From Trichopria drosophilae (lineage: Eukaryota; Arthropoda; Insecta; Hymenoptera; Diapriidae), in NCBI GenBank assembly GCA_030407085.1, contig CM059582.1, positions 161,254,001 through 161,318,000 on the forward strand: DNA of 64,000 nucleotides. The letters are read 5' to 3'. The translations under genes and the position numbers were made by a program. Positions 28,295 to 39,913 of this stretch are shown one piece after another (within the stretch, counting starts at the first letter, position 1; every line of letters begins with the position of its first letter). The notes beneath the pieces are model-generated. The model made no database searches and was not told the origin of the DNA. It saw nothing but the letters and a program-made list of their open reading frames with translations.

Positions 28295-28720
28295 AACCCT
28301 TTCAGCCATATTGGGTATGGTATCAACTTCTTATCGTTTATGAGTGGTTCGTAAATTATGTCGATACGGTTTCTTGTTCCTGTCCTTCCTAAGGGTCCAA
28401 TAAATGTTATTAAAAAATAATAATAATATTGCACAATTATGCAAAATAATTGTTAATACGAAATTATTTTCAATAAAGCATAATTTTCAAAAGAAATTCA
28501 TTGCCGGACGAACTAATAGCTATTATTATTTGACGTTTGGCATATATTTGATAATATCAGATTTACAAAATTCTGAAAAAACTGTAATCGGGTCTTATAT
28601 TGGATCTGCCATCTTGAATTTTGTAAATCTGACACCGGATTCGTAATCAGCGGCTCCAAAAACCCCTGTATACCAAATTTAAGAAAAAACGATCACTTGA
28701 AAAATTCGTTACTGCAGGGT
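28295..28720. repeat. Copy of the ATTGGATCC/GCCAT repeat family
   Basis: TATTGGATCTGCCATCTTGA (about 28599) is followed by AAATCTGACACCGGATTCGT and AATCAGCGGCTCCAAAAACC, the same order seen at 34.8 kb and 58.3 kb. The segment lies between TTAACCCTTTC (28296) and GCAGGGTTAA (ending about 28715), so it may be a decayed TTAA-flanked element, but the tips match poorly. Confidence 0.45.
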
Positions 28721-29856
28721 TAAAAAAGTCTACTCCAAAGTTACAAAAAAATGGATAAAAACTCTCCCGAAACCACATAAAAAGTTTCCAGACAACTTTT
28801 CAGTTGTAGTAAAAAAGAACATCTAGATAATATTACCTAAATTATCTGCTATAAACTGGACAAAAAGTACTTAGGTTATTCGTGTTAAATATTCTGAGTA
28901 CTTTTTTTTGCAGAAACACATCAGAAACTGTTTATCTTAAAAAGGTATCGAAATACAATCCATTATTTTGTTACATTTAGTATGGAAATCTGGCCATATT
29001 TTAATACTCATAAACTGGCTAGTATACCAGTTTATTAACAAAAAACTGGCCCATATTTAGACCGAATTTCTACTAGGACAATTGAATGAATTTTTATTAT
29101 GTACATTAAATGGAATTTTTATATACATAATTGACTAATTCTAAGACATTATTGTTCTATGAAAGATTTTGCTACAGTTTACAATTTTCAAGAAAAAAAT
29201 TGTTTTCTTTGCTTATTGTATTTGCTTTAAGTTGAGACGTGAAGAACGCGTTTTAGACAGTTTTTAGACAAAAGAAAATGGCAAGGGAACAAAAAACTAT
29301 TTTTTAAAAATATTGAATCAGATAATCATGTTGCTTTTGTTTAATTTTCGATTTTTACATGATTGAAATTCATTTTGAAAAATTCTAACCATCACGATTA
29401 GAAAGAGCACCCAAAAAAACATAAGATACAATGATTCCAAAATATTTTTTCCACGCGTTCCTCATATGGCTACGATTCAAAATTGCATGACACAATTCAG
29501 TCCTGTAGACGTTAATATTTAATGTAATTTAGTTATGATTTTCCGATTATAATATACCTAAAGATTTTTTACAACGTTTGGTATGAATCCTATTATGTGT
29601 ACAATTAAACTTATACTTAAATAATACCGCCTCACTCCAACAAAAAAAATATTAAGTTTATTAATAATCCAAAATATACCAGTTGATAGTATTCCTAAAT
29701 AACGTATATATGCATTAAAGTAACATTTAAAATATATTTGCAACTAAAGTATACAATTTGAGAGCTATTTCGCATTACAAGTTCGTTCTATATTACATAT
29801 TGTTCTCTAAATTTTTTTCTGTTAAACTGTTCTATTAATATATGTATATCTGTACA

Positions 29857-29900
29857 TTGGTTGGCCAAAGAGGTTTTCCGCTAGCCATAATAAAATTGAA
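29857..29900 (+). mobile_element. Possible mariner-like terminus
   Basis: CATTGGTTGGCCAAAGAGG followed by TTTTCCGC has the GGTTGGC-type start common at mariner ends. No matching inverted copy and no transposase frame was found within 600 bases, so any element here is truncated or too decayed to bound. Confidence 0.3.
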
Positions 29901-31106
29901 ACAAACATACAAATACTAGAATTTCTTATTTGTTATCTTGTGCTAAAATTCTGGCCCCACCATATGGTTGATGTTGATATTCTACTACAGCGACATCCCA
30001 AGGATTTAAGCACTTTAAAGGATAATCACCATTTTTAGGCCTTAGCGACAATAAACTGATTCAATAGTGCGGAAACTGAAGAAAACACTCACGTTGTTTT
30101 TTTTTTTCAATTATTAGGTGTCTGTAGGAAACAATGCCAATGAAAATATGAAGGAAAAATTAAATTTCGAAAAATTGAATAAGTGAAGAATTTCTGTTCA
30201 CACATTTTTCTAAGACTGTAATCCTTCAATCTTAAAACAATCATTTGATACATTTTCTGAAAGTAATACTTTTTATGTAAAATTGTGAGTAAAATGTCTA
30301 CTCCAAAGGTCTCTTGGGAAGAATTTGAAACGTTGAGACCGCAGCAAATTCAATCCCAGAAATCGACGTGAGCGAATCACCGCGATGCACGTCAAGTTTC
30401 AATGTAGTAACAAAATTTGGCAAGCAGTTCAATCTCGTTCCAAAACGTCGATTTAATATTTAAAATTTAAATCTGTAATTTAAATCTATATATAGAATGT
30501 TTTAAAATATATATTCGGCATTTTCACGCGAAAATAATATAAATTATTATACTCTATTTTTAGAAACTGAATCATCGTTCATTATATGTATACTTTTATA
30601 AGTAACACATGATGGATGGAATTGCATTTTCATATTTTTTACCTTTTTTTCCAACATAATGATATCCTATTGTTCTGGGGGTGGAAACCTGAAATATAAT
30701 CCAGCTACATGATCCGTCAAATAGTCAATTTATACATTTTGGCTATTGGTCGACATGTATATTAATTTTATGACAACAATCATGGGGATCGAAAATTATT
30801 CGAATTAAAAAGCGTTCGTTGAACAAACTTTACTAACACGGAGAAAAAAGTGTTAATGGAACCTTGAAAAAATATAGAAATAGTTGTAATTGCAGCAATA
30901 ACAGAGAAGTAATGAAGGTCAAAGTTTCAAACAAACTGAATGGTTTCCCCAAATATCTTTTTATTTGTATTCCAAAGATTCTAATGTGGCAGTAACCATA
31001 TGCTTTTTTCCTACAGGCAATCAATCAAAACCTTATCAGTAGATTTCTTATTTATATGATGTGGATGGGACATAAGACGAAAAAAGTAATACGTTAACAA
31101 ATATCC

Positions 31107-31322
31107 CTCCGAAGAAAAGGCCGGGGAACAAAGTTCCGAAAATTAAAACCCTCTCTGAAAGGCTAAAATTTCGATATTGCGTGAGTCCAAGGTATTTTAA
31201 TTTGCTTTCTTTTTGCCAAATTTTCAAAGACAAAGTGAAGAAAATCACGCTGGAGTCATGCTATAACGAAATTTTGGCCTTTCGGTGTGTTGATTTTCGG
31301 AACTTTGTTCCCCTGCCGAAGA
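31107..31322. mobile_element. Inverted-repeat MITE, about 215 bp
   Basis: The left arm (GGGGAACAAAGTTCCGAAAA, then GAAAGGCTAAAATTTCG, then GAGTCCA) is mirrored by the right arm (TGGAGTC, CGAAATTTTGGCCTTTC, TTTTCGGAACTTTGTTCCCC). Arms of roughly 80 bases enclose a short spacer. The open frames on both strands here are side-effects of the palindrome. Confidence 0.75.
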
Positions 31323-31390
31323 AAAATAGTAAAAATGTAGAGAAGTTGTCTTACGAAGACTCCCGAATACTTCCGACTACATTGGAACTT

Positions 31391-31527
31391 CATAATTGTG
31401 GTGCAGGTCGAAAAATCTACTGGTCAAAAAGCCGACAGTCAAAAAAATAACTGTCCGTTTGTCCATGTGTATATTTTTAATGTATCGGTTTTTTGATTTG
31501 TCGGTTTTTCGACCAACACTCCATAAT
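31391..31527. mobile_element. Small inverted-repeat element, GGTCGAAAAA arms
   Basis: ATTGTGGTGCAGGTCGAAAA at the left is mirrored by TTTTTCGACCAACACTCCAT at the right. Inner GCCGACAGTCAAAAAA pairs with TTTTTTGATTTGTCGG. There is no coding capacity, and the superfamily was not assigned. Confidence 0.6.
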
Positions 31528-31985
31528 TGACCATCTCCCACCAATATTCGATGCAATTCCCCTCACTCCTTACGGGGGACGGAATGCGCGCGCACGTTAT
31601 ACATACGGTGCTCTTCCTTGAGTCTCAAGGTTTTACGTGAAGATGAGAACACCAGACTACATGTTTTATTATTGCAACCATGTATGTTATTAGAATGTTC
31701 TAGACGGATAAAAGTCCAATAAGATTAGAAATTGGATTCGATGTTAGTCTTGATCAGGAATAAATTGTGTTTCAAATTTATAGAGGTCCTAAAATTATAA
31801 TGTAATGCTTCCTCCTATTGTTTGTGGTTTGCATGTAGATGCGAAAGACACTTTGTCTCTGGTTGTTGTTGGAACTATACAGTTCAAATATCGTTAGGTG
31901 GTTCTATTGGAATTATCTAGTCGGTAGAGAAACTTTTTTTTGTCCTCAAATACTTCAACTCGCTCAAAAAATATTTGTATAATCC

Positions 31986-32095
31986 CTGGTAGAAAGTACG
32001 ACCAGTTTCTGGCCGTTTTTTTTCTGGTCTCTGTGCTGTAAGCAATGGAGCCTAGCAATATTGGCTAGAAACTGGTCCCTTTTGCTACCACCCAT
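31986..32095. mobile_element. Small inverted-repeat element, CCAGTTTCTGGCC type
   Basis: CTGGTAGAAAGTACGACCAG followed by TTTCTGGCC is mirrored by GGCTAGAAACTGGTCC and TTTTGCTACCAC. Related phrases recur near 5890-5985 and 28985-29080. It is non-coding and of MITE size. Confidence 0.55.
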
Positions 32096-33879
32096 ATTCA
32101 ACGAAATTTGCAAAATTCAAAACATATCATACCTTTACGCCATATTGTTTATGAACGTCTATTGGCACGATTAGGCTTATTTCAATAGCTAATATCTTGG
32201 AATTTAGTTGGGTAGTTCGCTTGTGTGCAAAGAAGCTTGATGGAAAAATTCATATAATTTTGAAACTCGTGTTGTACATAAAAGGTTGTTTTTCTTACCA
32301 CTATTTTGTCCAATCAACCTCCAGTATTCGCGACATACGACATCTTCATATCGAGTGTTGCTTTGATTATTTCCCTGCCAGCAAGGGTATGTCCAACCGA
32401 TAATACCTCTCCAGCATGTGAATTATTTTCCATCCATTTGTCAGACATTTTTAAAAAGCCTAGATGAAAACGGGAATGGATTTGCAATGCGATAATTAAT
32501 TTTATATTTCCAGCAAGTTAGAAGCAATCGGGAAATAATCGATAATTTCGATGACCTTGGGGTATTACACCTAATTATATTTACAGTCCAAATATCGGAC
32601 AATAAATCAGAATTCGATATCACACGAAACAAGTTGCAGTTTTTAACTGATCAAATTTTCGTAACAGCGTTCTGGTCCCATACGTATAAAACACAACATC
32701 ATGTAGTAGATGTTAAACCCTTTACAAACTGTCAATTTATTTCGGTTAGAAATTGGAAGCTCACTAGAAAACTCTGATTTATGAATTTCATTTCATGGCG
32801 CAATTTTATTGGTCAAATTTGGATTGGAAAAATAATCCTCCGTATACAACACGGGCTTCAAAATTAATTGAATCTTTCGATCAAGCTCCTTTGCATACAA
32901 GCGAACTTCCCTGATTGCTGTCAGGAAATGTATTATCATTTTGAAGTTCTTCTGGTATTATATTAAAATTAAATGGTGAAAATACGTAGAAAAGTAATGA
33001 TATATAATCAATGAAGTTAGCAATAAAATTAATCGTACAGATTTTGAATAATTTTGATTTGCAACTTTAGATTTAAATTTTTCTGGGAATATTTAATCAA
33101 GGATAATGAACAAAAAACGTGAAAATGGTTTTAAAAAAGGTGTGGAAAACTTTGTTTCATCATGGTGGGAATCAAACGTTACACAATCGTTTTTCATTAA
33201 ATGAAGAAAATGTACATTGTGACATAAAACAAATGATCGAAAGCATCCTTAATTTTAATCAACAATTACATGCGTGAAGGAAATAATATTCCGGAAGAAT
33301 GGACATAACATCGAATCGATCCGTTCGCGCAAAGCGAGTATCATACTTACATTTGTATATTGAATTTAATTTCTACTAGTACGTATTCTTGACTTCATTG
33401 TCATAAATATAGCGAAGTTCAGATTGTTCGAGAACTAAAAACTATATTGTTTCATTCGAAAGAAATTCAGCTAAGTTCAAAACGGTATATTAAATTTAAA
33501 ACCTTTAGTGTATAAACAGGATTTTAAATGGATATAAAATTATCGTATTTCAAGTATTTTTTATAGGAAGAAGACACTTTGCAAATAGGTCAAAGAAAAC
33601 TTAATAACTGCGTCCGTGTGAAATACGTGCTTTCATAAAAAATAGTTAGTAATTCTTTTTTACTTACTTCTGTTTCTTAAATTCGGATGTTTTTTAAATA
33701 AAAATATTAGTTCATCATTTTCACCATGATTGCGCTTTCCAGGCATTGTCTAGCTTATCAGAAATGTGTTCCCCATAGTTTTACTTTAAAAATATACATT
33801 TACATATTCTGAATTTTACCCATCTTTTTAAAATGACACCTGAACACCAAACAATATTAAAAATCGCGAAATTTTCCCA
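32096..33879. other. AT-rich intergenic DNA, no gene seen
   Basis: No supported coding region, RNA gene or bounded repeat was recognised. Confidence 0.5.
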
Positions 33880-35530
33880 TATTACGTCCGCCATATTGGA
33901 TCCGCCATTTTAAACGTTGAAATATTGACCTGGAATTCGTATTCATTGAGATCGAAAACTATATAATTGATAATCAATATATTTTTTCGAGATAACTATA
34001 TGGATAAAAATTGCACCTAAAATATTCTTTTTTCATCCTACCTTTTACTCTTTTCCGCGTAATTTCACCTATTTTTGAGTGCAGAAACAGAATTTCCTAC
34101 TGAGTTATTGGTACTTGAATTTTCCCCATCTTTGAACTAAATAAAATATATTATTTATTTAATAATTTCAATTTTAATCTAAAATGATTTAAAATTATTT
34201 TAAATTTACAATTAAACGAGGAAAACACGTAATTTTTTATAGATCCACGGAAACAATTACATTTTTTATCCTTGTTCGTTCGATTGAAACCGACATTTTA
34301 TTTTTGAAAATATAAGATTTGTAATCAACGATACCGAAAACTTCCCCAGTACCTAAAATCTCGTTCATCTAGGTCGTCCATTTTTAATCCGCCATGTTGA
34401 ATTTTTGAAATTTGTTTTTTAAAAAGCGTACATTTTTTTACACCGATAACAACTCAAATTTGTTACTTAGGAATTTTCAGGATTTGAATTCACGAACTTC
34501 AACTCAGTTTTATAAAGTTAAAAATATAGGATCGAAAATGGCATATCAAAACGTGAAAAATTACTGATTAAATTAGAACTAGGTGCTCGGGGGTTTCAGA
34601 GTCGCTGTTCAGGAATTCAACCTGAGATTTTCGAAATTCGAAACCTAAAGTTTAATCGCGTGTATATTACATAACATCATATATTATTGCATCTGCCATT
34701 TCAAATTGTTTAAATCTGACAGTATATTCGTATAGACAGCTATCTCAAAACTCACCTGATAATATGCTTCAAGTAAATCCGGTCGATTTTCAATTTTGTA
34801 TCGGCCATATTGGATCCGCCATTTTAAATTTTGAAAGTCCAACATTATATTCGTAGCGACTCCAAAACCCCCAAGTAATAAGTTTCAATCAAATCCTATC
34901 ATTTATTAATTTTGTCGTCCACCATGTTGGATCCGTCATTGCGAATTTAAAAATCTCAGGTCAAATTCGTAATCAGCAACCCCTAATAAACCCCCGAGTA
35001 ACAAATTTCGTCTTAACTAAGCAATAGTTTCCTTTTACCATACATTTTTGCTTAAAAAATAACGTTTTTTATACTTCGTTTATCATTATTAAAAAATAAA
35101 CACAAAAAATGTTTAACTATTTTCGCTCTCACCATCTTGCCAAAATATAGAAGCAAAAATATTGTAGCAAAATAAAATTTTAATTGAAAAATGAACCCAA
35201 AAAAGGTGTCGGTCCAGATCGACAATCAATAATAAGGAAGACATTTTTTATGATTTTGGTGTAAGATTTACCAAATTAAAAATGGCGGATACAATATGGA
35301 CGACAAAAATTATTTAACGAAATTTTAATGTGATAAATGCCATACGTGGGAGTTTTAAAGTACTTAATTACTAATCTGATGACAGATTTTCAAAATTTAA
35401 AATGGTGGATCCAAGATGTCAGACAAAAATTGCAATATTTTACAATACCCGCGCATATTTGGAAATCAGCATAAACAAATTTTGTAAAAATATGTTTTTT
35501 TAATTTATGTTTGCTACATTAGCTATCCCA
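33880..35530. repeat. Dense block of ATTGGATCCGCCATTTT repeats
   Basis: Forward copies of a unit centred on CCATATTGGATCCGCC(A) lie near 33891, 34385, 34690, 34805 and 34922. They are typically followed by ATTCGTA and then AACCCCC-like words. Inverted copies follow near 35287 (AAAATGGCGGATACAATATGG core) and 35399 (AAAATGGTGGATCC). The switch from forward to inverted near 35050-35200 suggests a large, decayed palindromic structure. No protein-coding frame survives. Confidence 0.65.
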
Positions 35531-35536
35531 TTTTAA

Positions 35537-36479
35537 CCCTTTTCATGCCAAAAGGGCACAATTATTTTGTTATTTTCAAGTGAATATTTATGTGTGTAAT
35601 GATAAGCAAAAAAAGTTCATACTTTTCAAATCTGCTATTAGTTTTGTTGTATGACTTTTCATTTTTTCAAAATGGCGACTAATTTACAAAAAAACGTGAT
35701 TTAACCAATTTTTTTATTTCTTTAACGTACTGGCTAATAATGTTCCTGTTATCGGATCGGTACAAGCATCTGGATCCTGTGGAATTATAGTAATCACAAC
35801 AAAATTTAAGCGATGTAGGATATCAAAATTAAAAATGGCCGATCCAATATGGCGGCTTTTACATGCAATTTTTACGTTTTTTTTTACTTTATTTTATGTT
35901 TTTAGTCCATGACATTTACTTTTTCAATAGATTTATTATATTTATCTCAGTTTCATATCGATTATGAAAGAAAACAGGATATTTTCCACTATTTTTAAGT
36001 CCATATCATCTTGAATTGTTGTTTCTTCCATAATCGATATCAAACTGAGATACACATAATCAATCTATATTATAATAAAAATATATTTGCAGCCATTTTG
36101 AATTCCATATCATCTTGTATTGCTATTTTCTAGCATAATCGGTATCAGACTGAGATAAATATAACAAAGCTATTCAAAAAGTAAGCGGCAGGGACTAAAC
36201 ATACAAAAAAAATGAAAAAATATTAACATCGGCCATTTTGAATTTTGACACTTAAATTTGATGTATGATGATTATTCCACAAGATCTAGACACTTGTGCC
36301 GATCCGACAACGGGAACGGTATTAAAATAAAAAATTTTTAAAATCGCGTTTTTTTTGTAAATTAGCCATTATCTAACGTCATAAAATACGGGTTTGAAAA
36401 CTTTTTGCTCATCATTACACAAATAAATATTCACTTGAAAAATATGACAAAATTATGGCCGTTTGGCATGAAAAAAGGG
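35537..36479. mobile_element. TTAA-flanked palindromic element, 943 bp
   Basis: TTAA (35533-35536 and 36480-36483) directly flanks termini CCCTTTTCATGCCAAA and TTTGGCATGAAAAAAGGG. The inverted similarity runs inward over AAGTGAATATTTATGTGTG, GTAATGATAAGCAAAAA and AATTTACAAAAAAACG, so most of the element folds on itself. The middle carries repeats of ATCGATATCAAACTGAGATA-like sequence and GCCATTTTGAATT. A TTAA duplication plus CCC tips fits a piggyBac-type non-autonomous element, which is inferred because no transposase is present. Confidence 0.75.
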
Positions 36480-36655
36480 TTAAATTATAAAATTGGTCCA
36501 CTGATAATTTATAAACGATCTCGAAAAACCTTACATACCAAATATTTGCAAAATTGTTATTTTTCAACATTTTTATAGAACATATTGAATCCGCCATTTT
36601 AAATTTTGAAAATAAGACAGTGGAATAGTCGTCAGCAACCTCAAAAACCCTTATA

Positions 36656-36939
36656 CAGTAATCCATGTCCTAATTCACTCCCCTGCCTAATTCACGAATA
36701 TTACTCGGCCAAATTCACAATTTCTCCTCCATTCCTCTCCCTACTCCAAGACTCTTCCCGCGACTATGTACAGTGAGAGGGAAACAAAAAAAATGCAGGG
36801 CACGTGCATGCGCGAAGGCAAACTTGAAGCGTTGGAGGAGAAAAAAAGTGCCTTGGTACCGTTATAAAAGTAAAGTGAATTAGGGAGAGGGCCACTATTT
36901 TCTAAAAATCAACCGCGTGAATTAGGAGAGGGACTATTG
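36656..36939. mobile_element. Pogo/Tigger-type MITE, 284 bp
   Basis: CAGTAATCC and TCCTAATTCAC at the left are mirrored by GTGAATTAGGA and GGACTATTG at the right, with TA on both sides (36654-36655 and 36940-36941). Sub-terminal CTAATTCAC phrases repeat in both arms. It is inserted within a CCATATTGGATCC-type repeat: related sequence continues at 36540-36655 on its left and from 36950 on its right. Confidence 0.7.
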
Positions 36940-36949
36940 TATATCCATT

Positions 36950-37727
36950 CTAGACAAAATTACGTAATTTAAAAATTATTGTTCGCCATATTGGATCCGC
37001 CATTTTGAAGTTAAAAAATCAGACATCGTATTCGTAATCGACAACTTCAAAACTCCGTACACCAAAATATTCTATAAACAAAATTTTGCTTTTTAAAAAT
37101 CATTGTCACCCATATTGGGACAGCCATTTTGAAAATCTGACACCGTGGTCATAATCAACATCCTTATCGGTTAAAAAAAATCAGATACGTACGGTACGAT
37201 ACTGAGGGCTCTAGACAAAATTACGAGATTTAAAAATTATTGTTCGTCATATTGGATCCGCCATTTTGAAGTTAAAAAACCGGACATCGAATTCGTAGTC
37301 AACAACCTTAAAACTCCGTGCATCAAAATATTCTAAAAACAAAATTATGCTTTTTAAAAATCATTGTCAGCCATATTGGGACAGCCATTTTGAAAATCTG
37401 TCACCGTGTTCATAATCAACATCCTTATGGGTTAAACAAAATCTGATCCGTACGTTACGATACTGAGGGATCTAGACAAAATTACGAGATATAAAAATTA
37501 TTGTTCGCCATATTGGATCCTCCATTTTGAAGTTAAAAAATCAGACATCGTATCGTAGTCAACAACCCCAAAACCCCGTACATCAAAATATTCTAAACAA
37601 AATTATGCTTTTTAAAAATCTTTGTCAGCCATATTGGGACAGCCATTTTGAATATCTGTTACCGTGTTCATACTCAACATCCTTATCGGTGAAAAAAAAA
37701 TGTGATACGTACGTTACGGTACTGAGG
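36950..37727 (+). repeat. Tandem array: three 261-bp units
   Basis: CTAGACAAAATTACG begins units at 36950, 37211 and 37472, exactly 261 bases apart. Each unit carries a CGCCATATTGGATCCGCCAT-like box, then TCAGACATCG, TTTTTAAAAATC, a second CCATATTGGGACAGCCATTT box, and finally ACGTACGTTACGATACTGAG. The third unit ends at ACTGAGGG, where the CpG-rich promoter begins. Each unit is itself an imperfect doublet of the same box, so the array probably grew by duplication of a dispersed repeat. Confidence 0.85.
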
Positions 37728-38489
37728 GCGCAGGTGCGTAAAGCCGCGGCTCCGGGGGGCCCTTGCGTCGAGAGTGAAAGAAAAGATGCGGGCGATGGGG
37801 AAAGGGAGGAAGAGAGAGGAGGAGCTAGCGGTCAGCCCGGATGCTGAAGCGGGACTAAAGGCGAGCGGTAGCGCCTGGGAGAGGAGGGAGCGAGGCCGGG
37901 GGAGCGCGTCGATGGGTCGGGAGCGAGAGGGGAGTGCTGGCTCTTGCGCGGGAGGAAGGGAGACGAAGCGCGCGCGCGCGTCGACTCGAGATAACAGTTC
38001 GGAGCAGCGAATCGCGCATTGGTGGGAGCGAGACCGAGCGCATCTGCCGAACGTGTGGGAGCGAGAGGACGAGAGTATCAACCAGCTGGTTGGCAAGGGA
38101 GCTGCTTGGTAGCGAGGCTCGCGAGTCAGCACTCAGCAGTCGCCAGTGAGACGCGGCACCCCGCGCGTGAAGAGCGAACGAGTGTGTGTGTGTGCGTGTC
38201 GTTCGTTCGTCCGTCGGTCAGTACGTGTTCTCTGTCTCCGTTCCGTCGTCAGATCCGAGCGGGCAGTACAATATAAGTTTTAACGCGTCGTCGAACGGAG
38301 ATTGTTGGAAGGCCTCCTATATAGTGTGTCGACGTTATTTGGCGGGCGATCACGGACGGCGCGCCCTTCGTCCCGTCCACGTCGAGGGACAAGACAGGGC
38401 CATTCCTTAGACGCGTCCCTCTCTCTTCTCTCTCGCTCGCTCTCGTATATATCCCGTGTCCGTGCGCGTGAACACACGAGCGAAACAAG
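37728..38489 (+). promoter_or_regulatory. ps: CpG-rich promoter and 5' leader of pasilla
   Basis: Base composition changes sharply from AT-rich repeat to CpG-rich sequence, with alternating CG at about 37967-37981 and GT at about 38182-38194. No ATG occurs between 37912 and the coding start at 38490, as expected for a leader under selection for a clean start. The ATG context (ACAAGATGG, A at -3 and G at +4) is favourable. No convincing TATA box is placed for a distinct start site; CAATATAAG (about 38269) and CTATATAG (about 38318) are possible, and TCAGTACG (about 38219) is Inr-like. The exact transcription start cannot be read from sequence, and the many overlapping open frames are composition artefacts. 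Confidence 0.75.
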
Positions 38490-38607
38490 ATGGCTGCCGA
38501 CTCGGGAATGGAGACGTGTCCCTCTCCGGAGATAGCGGACTCCAGGAAACGGCCCCTCGACTGCGACGTCGAGAACGGTGCCACCAAACGATCCCACTAC
38601 GGAACAG
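38490..38607 (+). CDS. ps: pasilla coding exon 1 (residues 1-39)
   Basis: The ATG follows an ATG-free leader and opens a frame of 39 codons plus one base. The exon ends GGAACAG before a donor GTAATTT. The peptide begins MAADSGMETCPSPE and ends in TKRSHYGT, the typical N-terminus of insect Pasilla proteins, with basic clusters RKRP and TKR that may act in nuclear import. The split glycine codon (G + GA) is completed in exon 2. The next 300 bases remain CpG-rich but carry stops in this frame, so reading through the donor is unlikely to matter. Confidence 0.92.
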
Positions 38608-39179
38608 GTAATTTAGCAGAGCCAGGGTCGAGCCCTTCGCTCCTACGTGGCAGCTCGCGGGGGAGAGGCGCTCCGTCGTCGCGCGCACCTCCTCCTCGCC
38701 TAAGTATCGGTGCATGCCCAGCTACGTCTCCCTCTAAGTCTGCATCCTCCGCTAAGTCGCTCCCAAGGAAATGCCCCCGAGGTACCTAAAACCCCAGGAT
38801 GCTCCGAAATTTTTATCCACCTCCAATTTCCGCTGCACTTCTCATCGATTTTATTATCTCCATGAGGGTCAGTGGGGGAGGGGCGATCCCTTATTTTGGC
38901 ATCTGCAATCGTTCTGGGGCTTGGAGTCATTCCTCGATCGAAATTTCGAAACGGGGATTGGCCTTGGAAACCTCAATTCCCGAAATCATGGATAACTAAT
39001 CGCTTTTTGGAAATTCACTTCCTTGGATCTACACAATTTAATGCCAGCTGTCATTTATGTTTTTTTTTTCAGTTTTACTCAATTTACATCACTGCTCCAT
39101 TTTACTCATCCAAGGCCTCACTTGTTTTCATTAGGAAATACACTACATGGAAAGAAATTTTAAGTAAATGCCACTGCTC

Positions 39180-39572
39180 AGGGAAATAACAGCTACCGCA
39201 CAATTTCTGACAAATTTCAAATGGCAGTTAAAATTCGAAATCGTTAAAAAGAAAATTTTTATGAACAGATACAATTTTATTACAACTTTTTGAATAGTTA
39301 TTCATAATTTTCCGACTATTTAGTTATTAATAATTAATTTTAATGATACAGAAGCTTTAGAATGAAAAAAGTACCAAGTTTTTCCGTTTCAACGACATTT
39401 ATAGATCATTACAAATAATTATTAATAACTATATCGTCTAGAAATTATGAATAAATATTCTCAAAGGTGTACTCAAATTGGATCTGTTTATAAAAATTTT
39501 CTTTTTAACAAATTCGAATTGTAACCGTCATTTCAAATTTGTCAGAATCTGTGCGGTAATTAGTACTTCCCT
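39180..39572. mobile_element. Inverted-repeat MITE, about 393 bp
   Basis: AGGGAAATA and TACCGCACAATTTCTGACAA at the left are mirrored by TTGTCAGAATCTGTGCGGTA and TACTTCCCT at the right. The arms continue inward (TTAAAAAGAAAATTTTTATG against ATAAAAATTTTCTTTTTAAC, then ACAGATACAATTT against AATTGGATCTGT). Arm length is roughly 90 bases. It is non-coding, and the target duplication was not resolved. Confidence 0.75.
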
Positions 39573-39679
39573 ATTTTTGGAAAACTAATTTTGAAAAAAA
39601 TCTACATCCATAGTTTGTTGATACAAACACTAATGACACATTTTTAATTAATTTTAATATAATAAACATATATTTTCTG

Positions 39680-39913
39680 TTCAAAAATGGTGATTTTCTA
39701 TGAAAAAATCCTGTAAAAAACGCTATTTTTTATATAAATTTATCAAAAAACAATACAAAATGAAATTTTTCACTTTTCTAAATGGTCGCAACGTGTAGAG
39801 CACACCCGAAAACGTCTAGAACAACTTATGTCAAATAGAAATTTCCCCGATTTCATTAAAAGATTTTAGCTCAAAGTTACTGTAAGATTTTTGGACATTC
39901 AGGCATTAATGGG
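39680..39913 (+). repeat. Dispersed repeat ending in CATTAATGGG-TTAA
   Basis: This is the second copy of the repeat at 27225-27400 (shared words TTTTCTATGAAAA and CGAAAACGTCTAGAACAAC). Its right tip, CATTAATGGG next to TTAA, resembles the right tip of the 59792-61080 element (CGTTAATGGG next to TTAA). No left tip was found, so this is probably a truncated TTAA element that abuts the palindrome starting at 39914. Confidence 0.5.

Noticed and set aside
28073..28434. About 100-codon frames on both strands
   Set aside because: Both run through the GAT/AAT simple repeat; the Met/Ile-rich translation is typical of such repeats.
31048..31450. Overlapping frames on both strands
   Set aside because: They coincide with the inverted-repeat element at 31107-31322, whose symmetry opens similar frames on both strands.
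36986..37640. CCATATTGG as an SRF CArG box
   Set aside because: A CArG box needs six A/T bases between CC and GG; this has five. The GCCAT core fits YY1/Pho better.
36950..37727. CRISPR-like regular repeats
   Set aside because: The units are directly adjacent 261-bp tandem copies without unique spacers, in an insect genome.
37527..38930. A dozen overlapping open frames on both strands in the CpG island
   Set aside because: They follow from high GC and lack of stops; only the frame from 38490 continues in phase into the KH exons. The others share no motifs.
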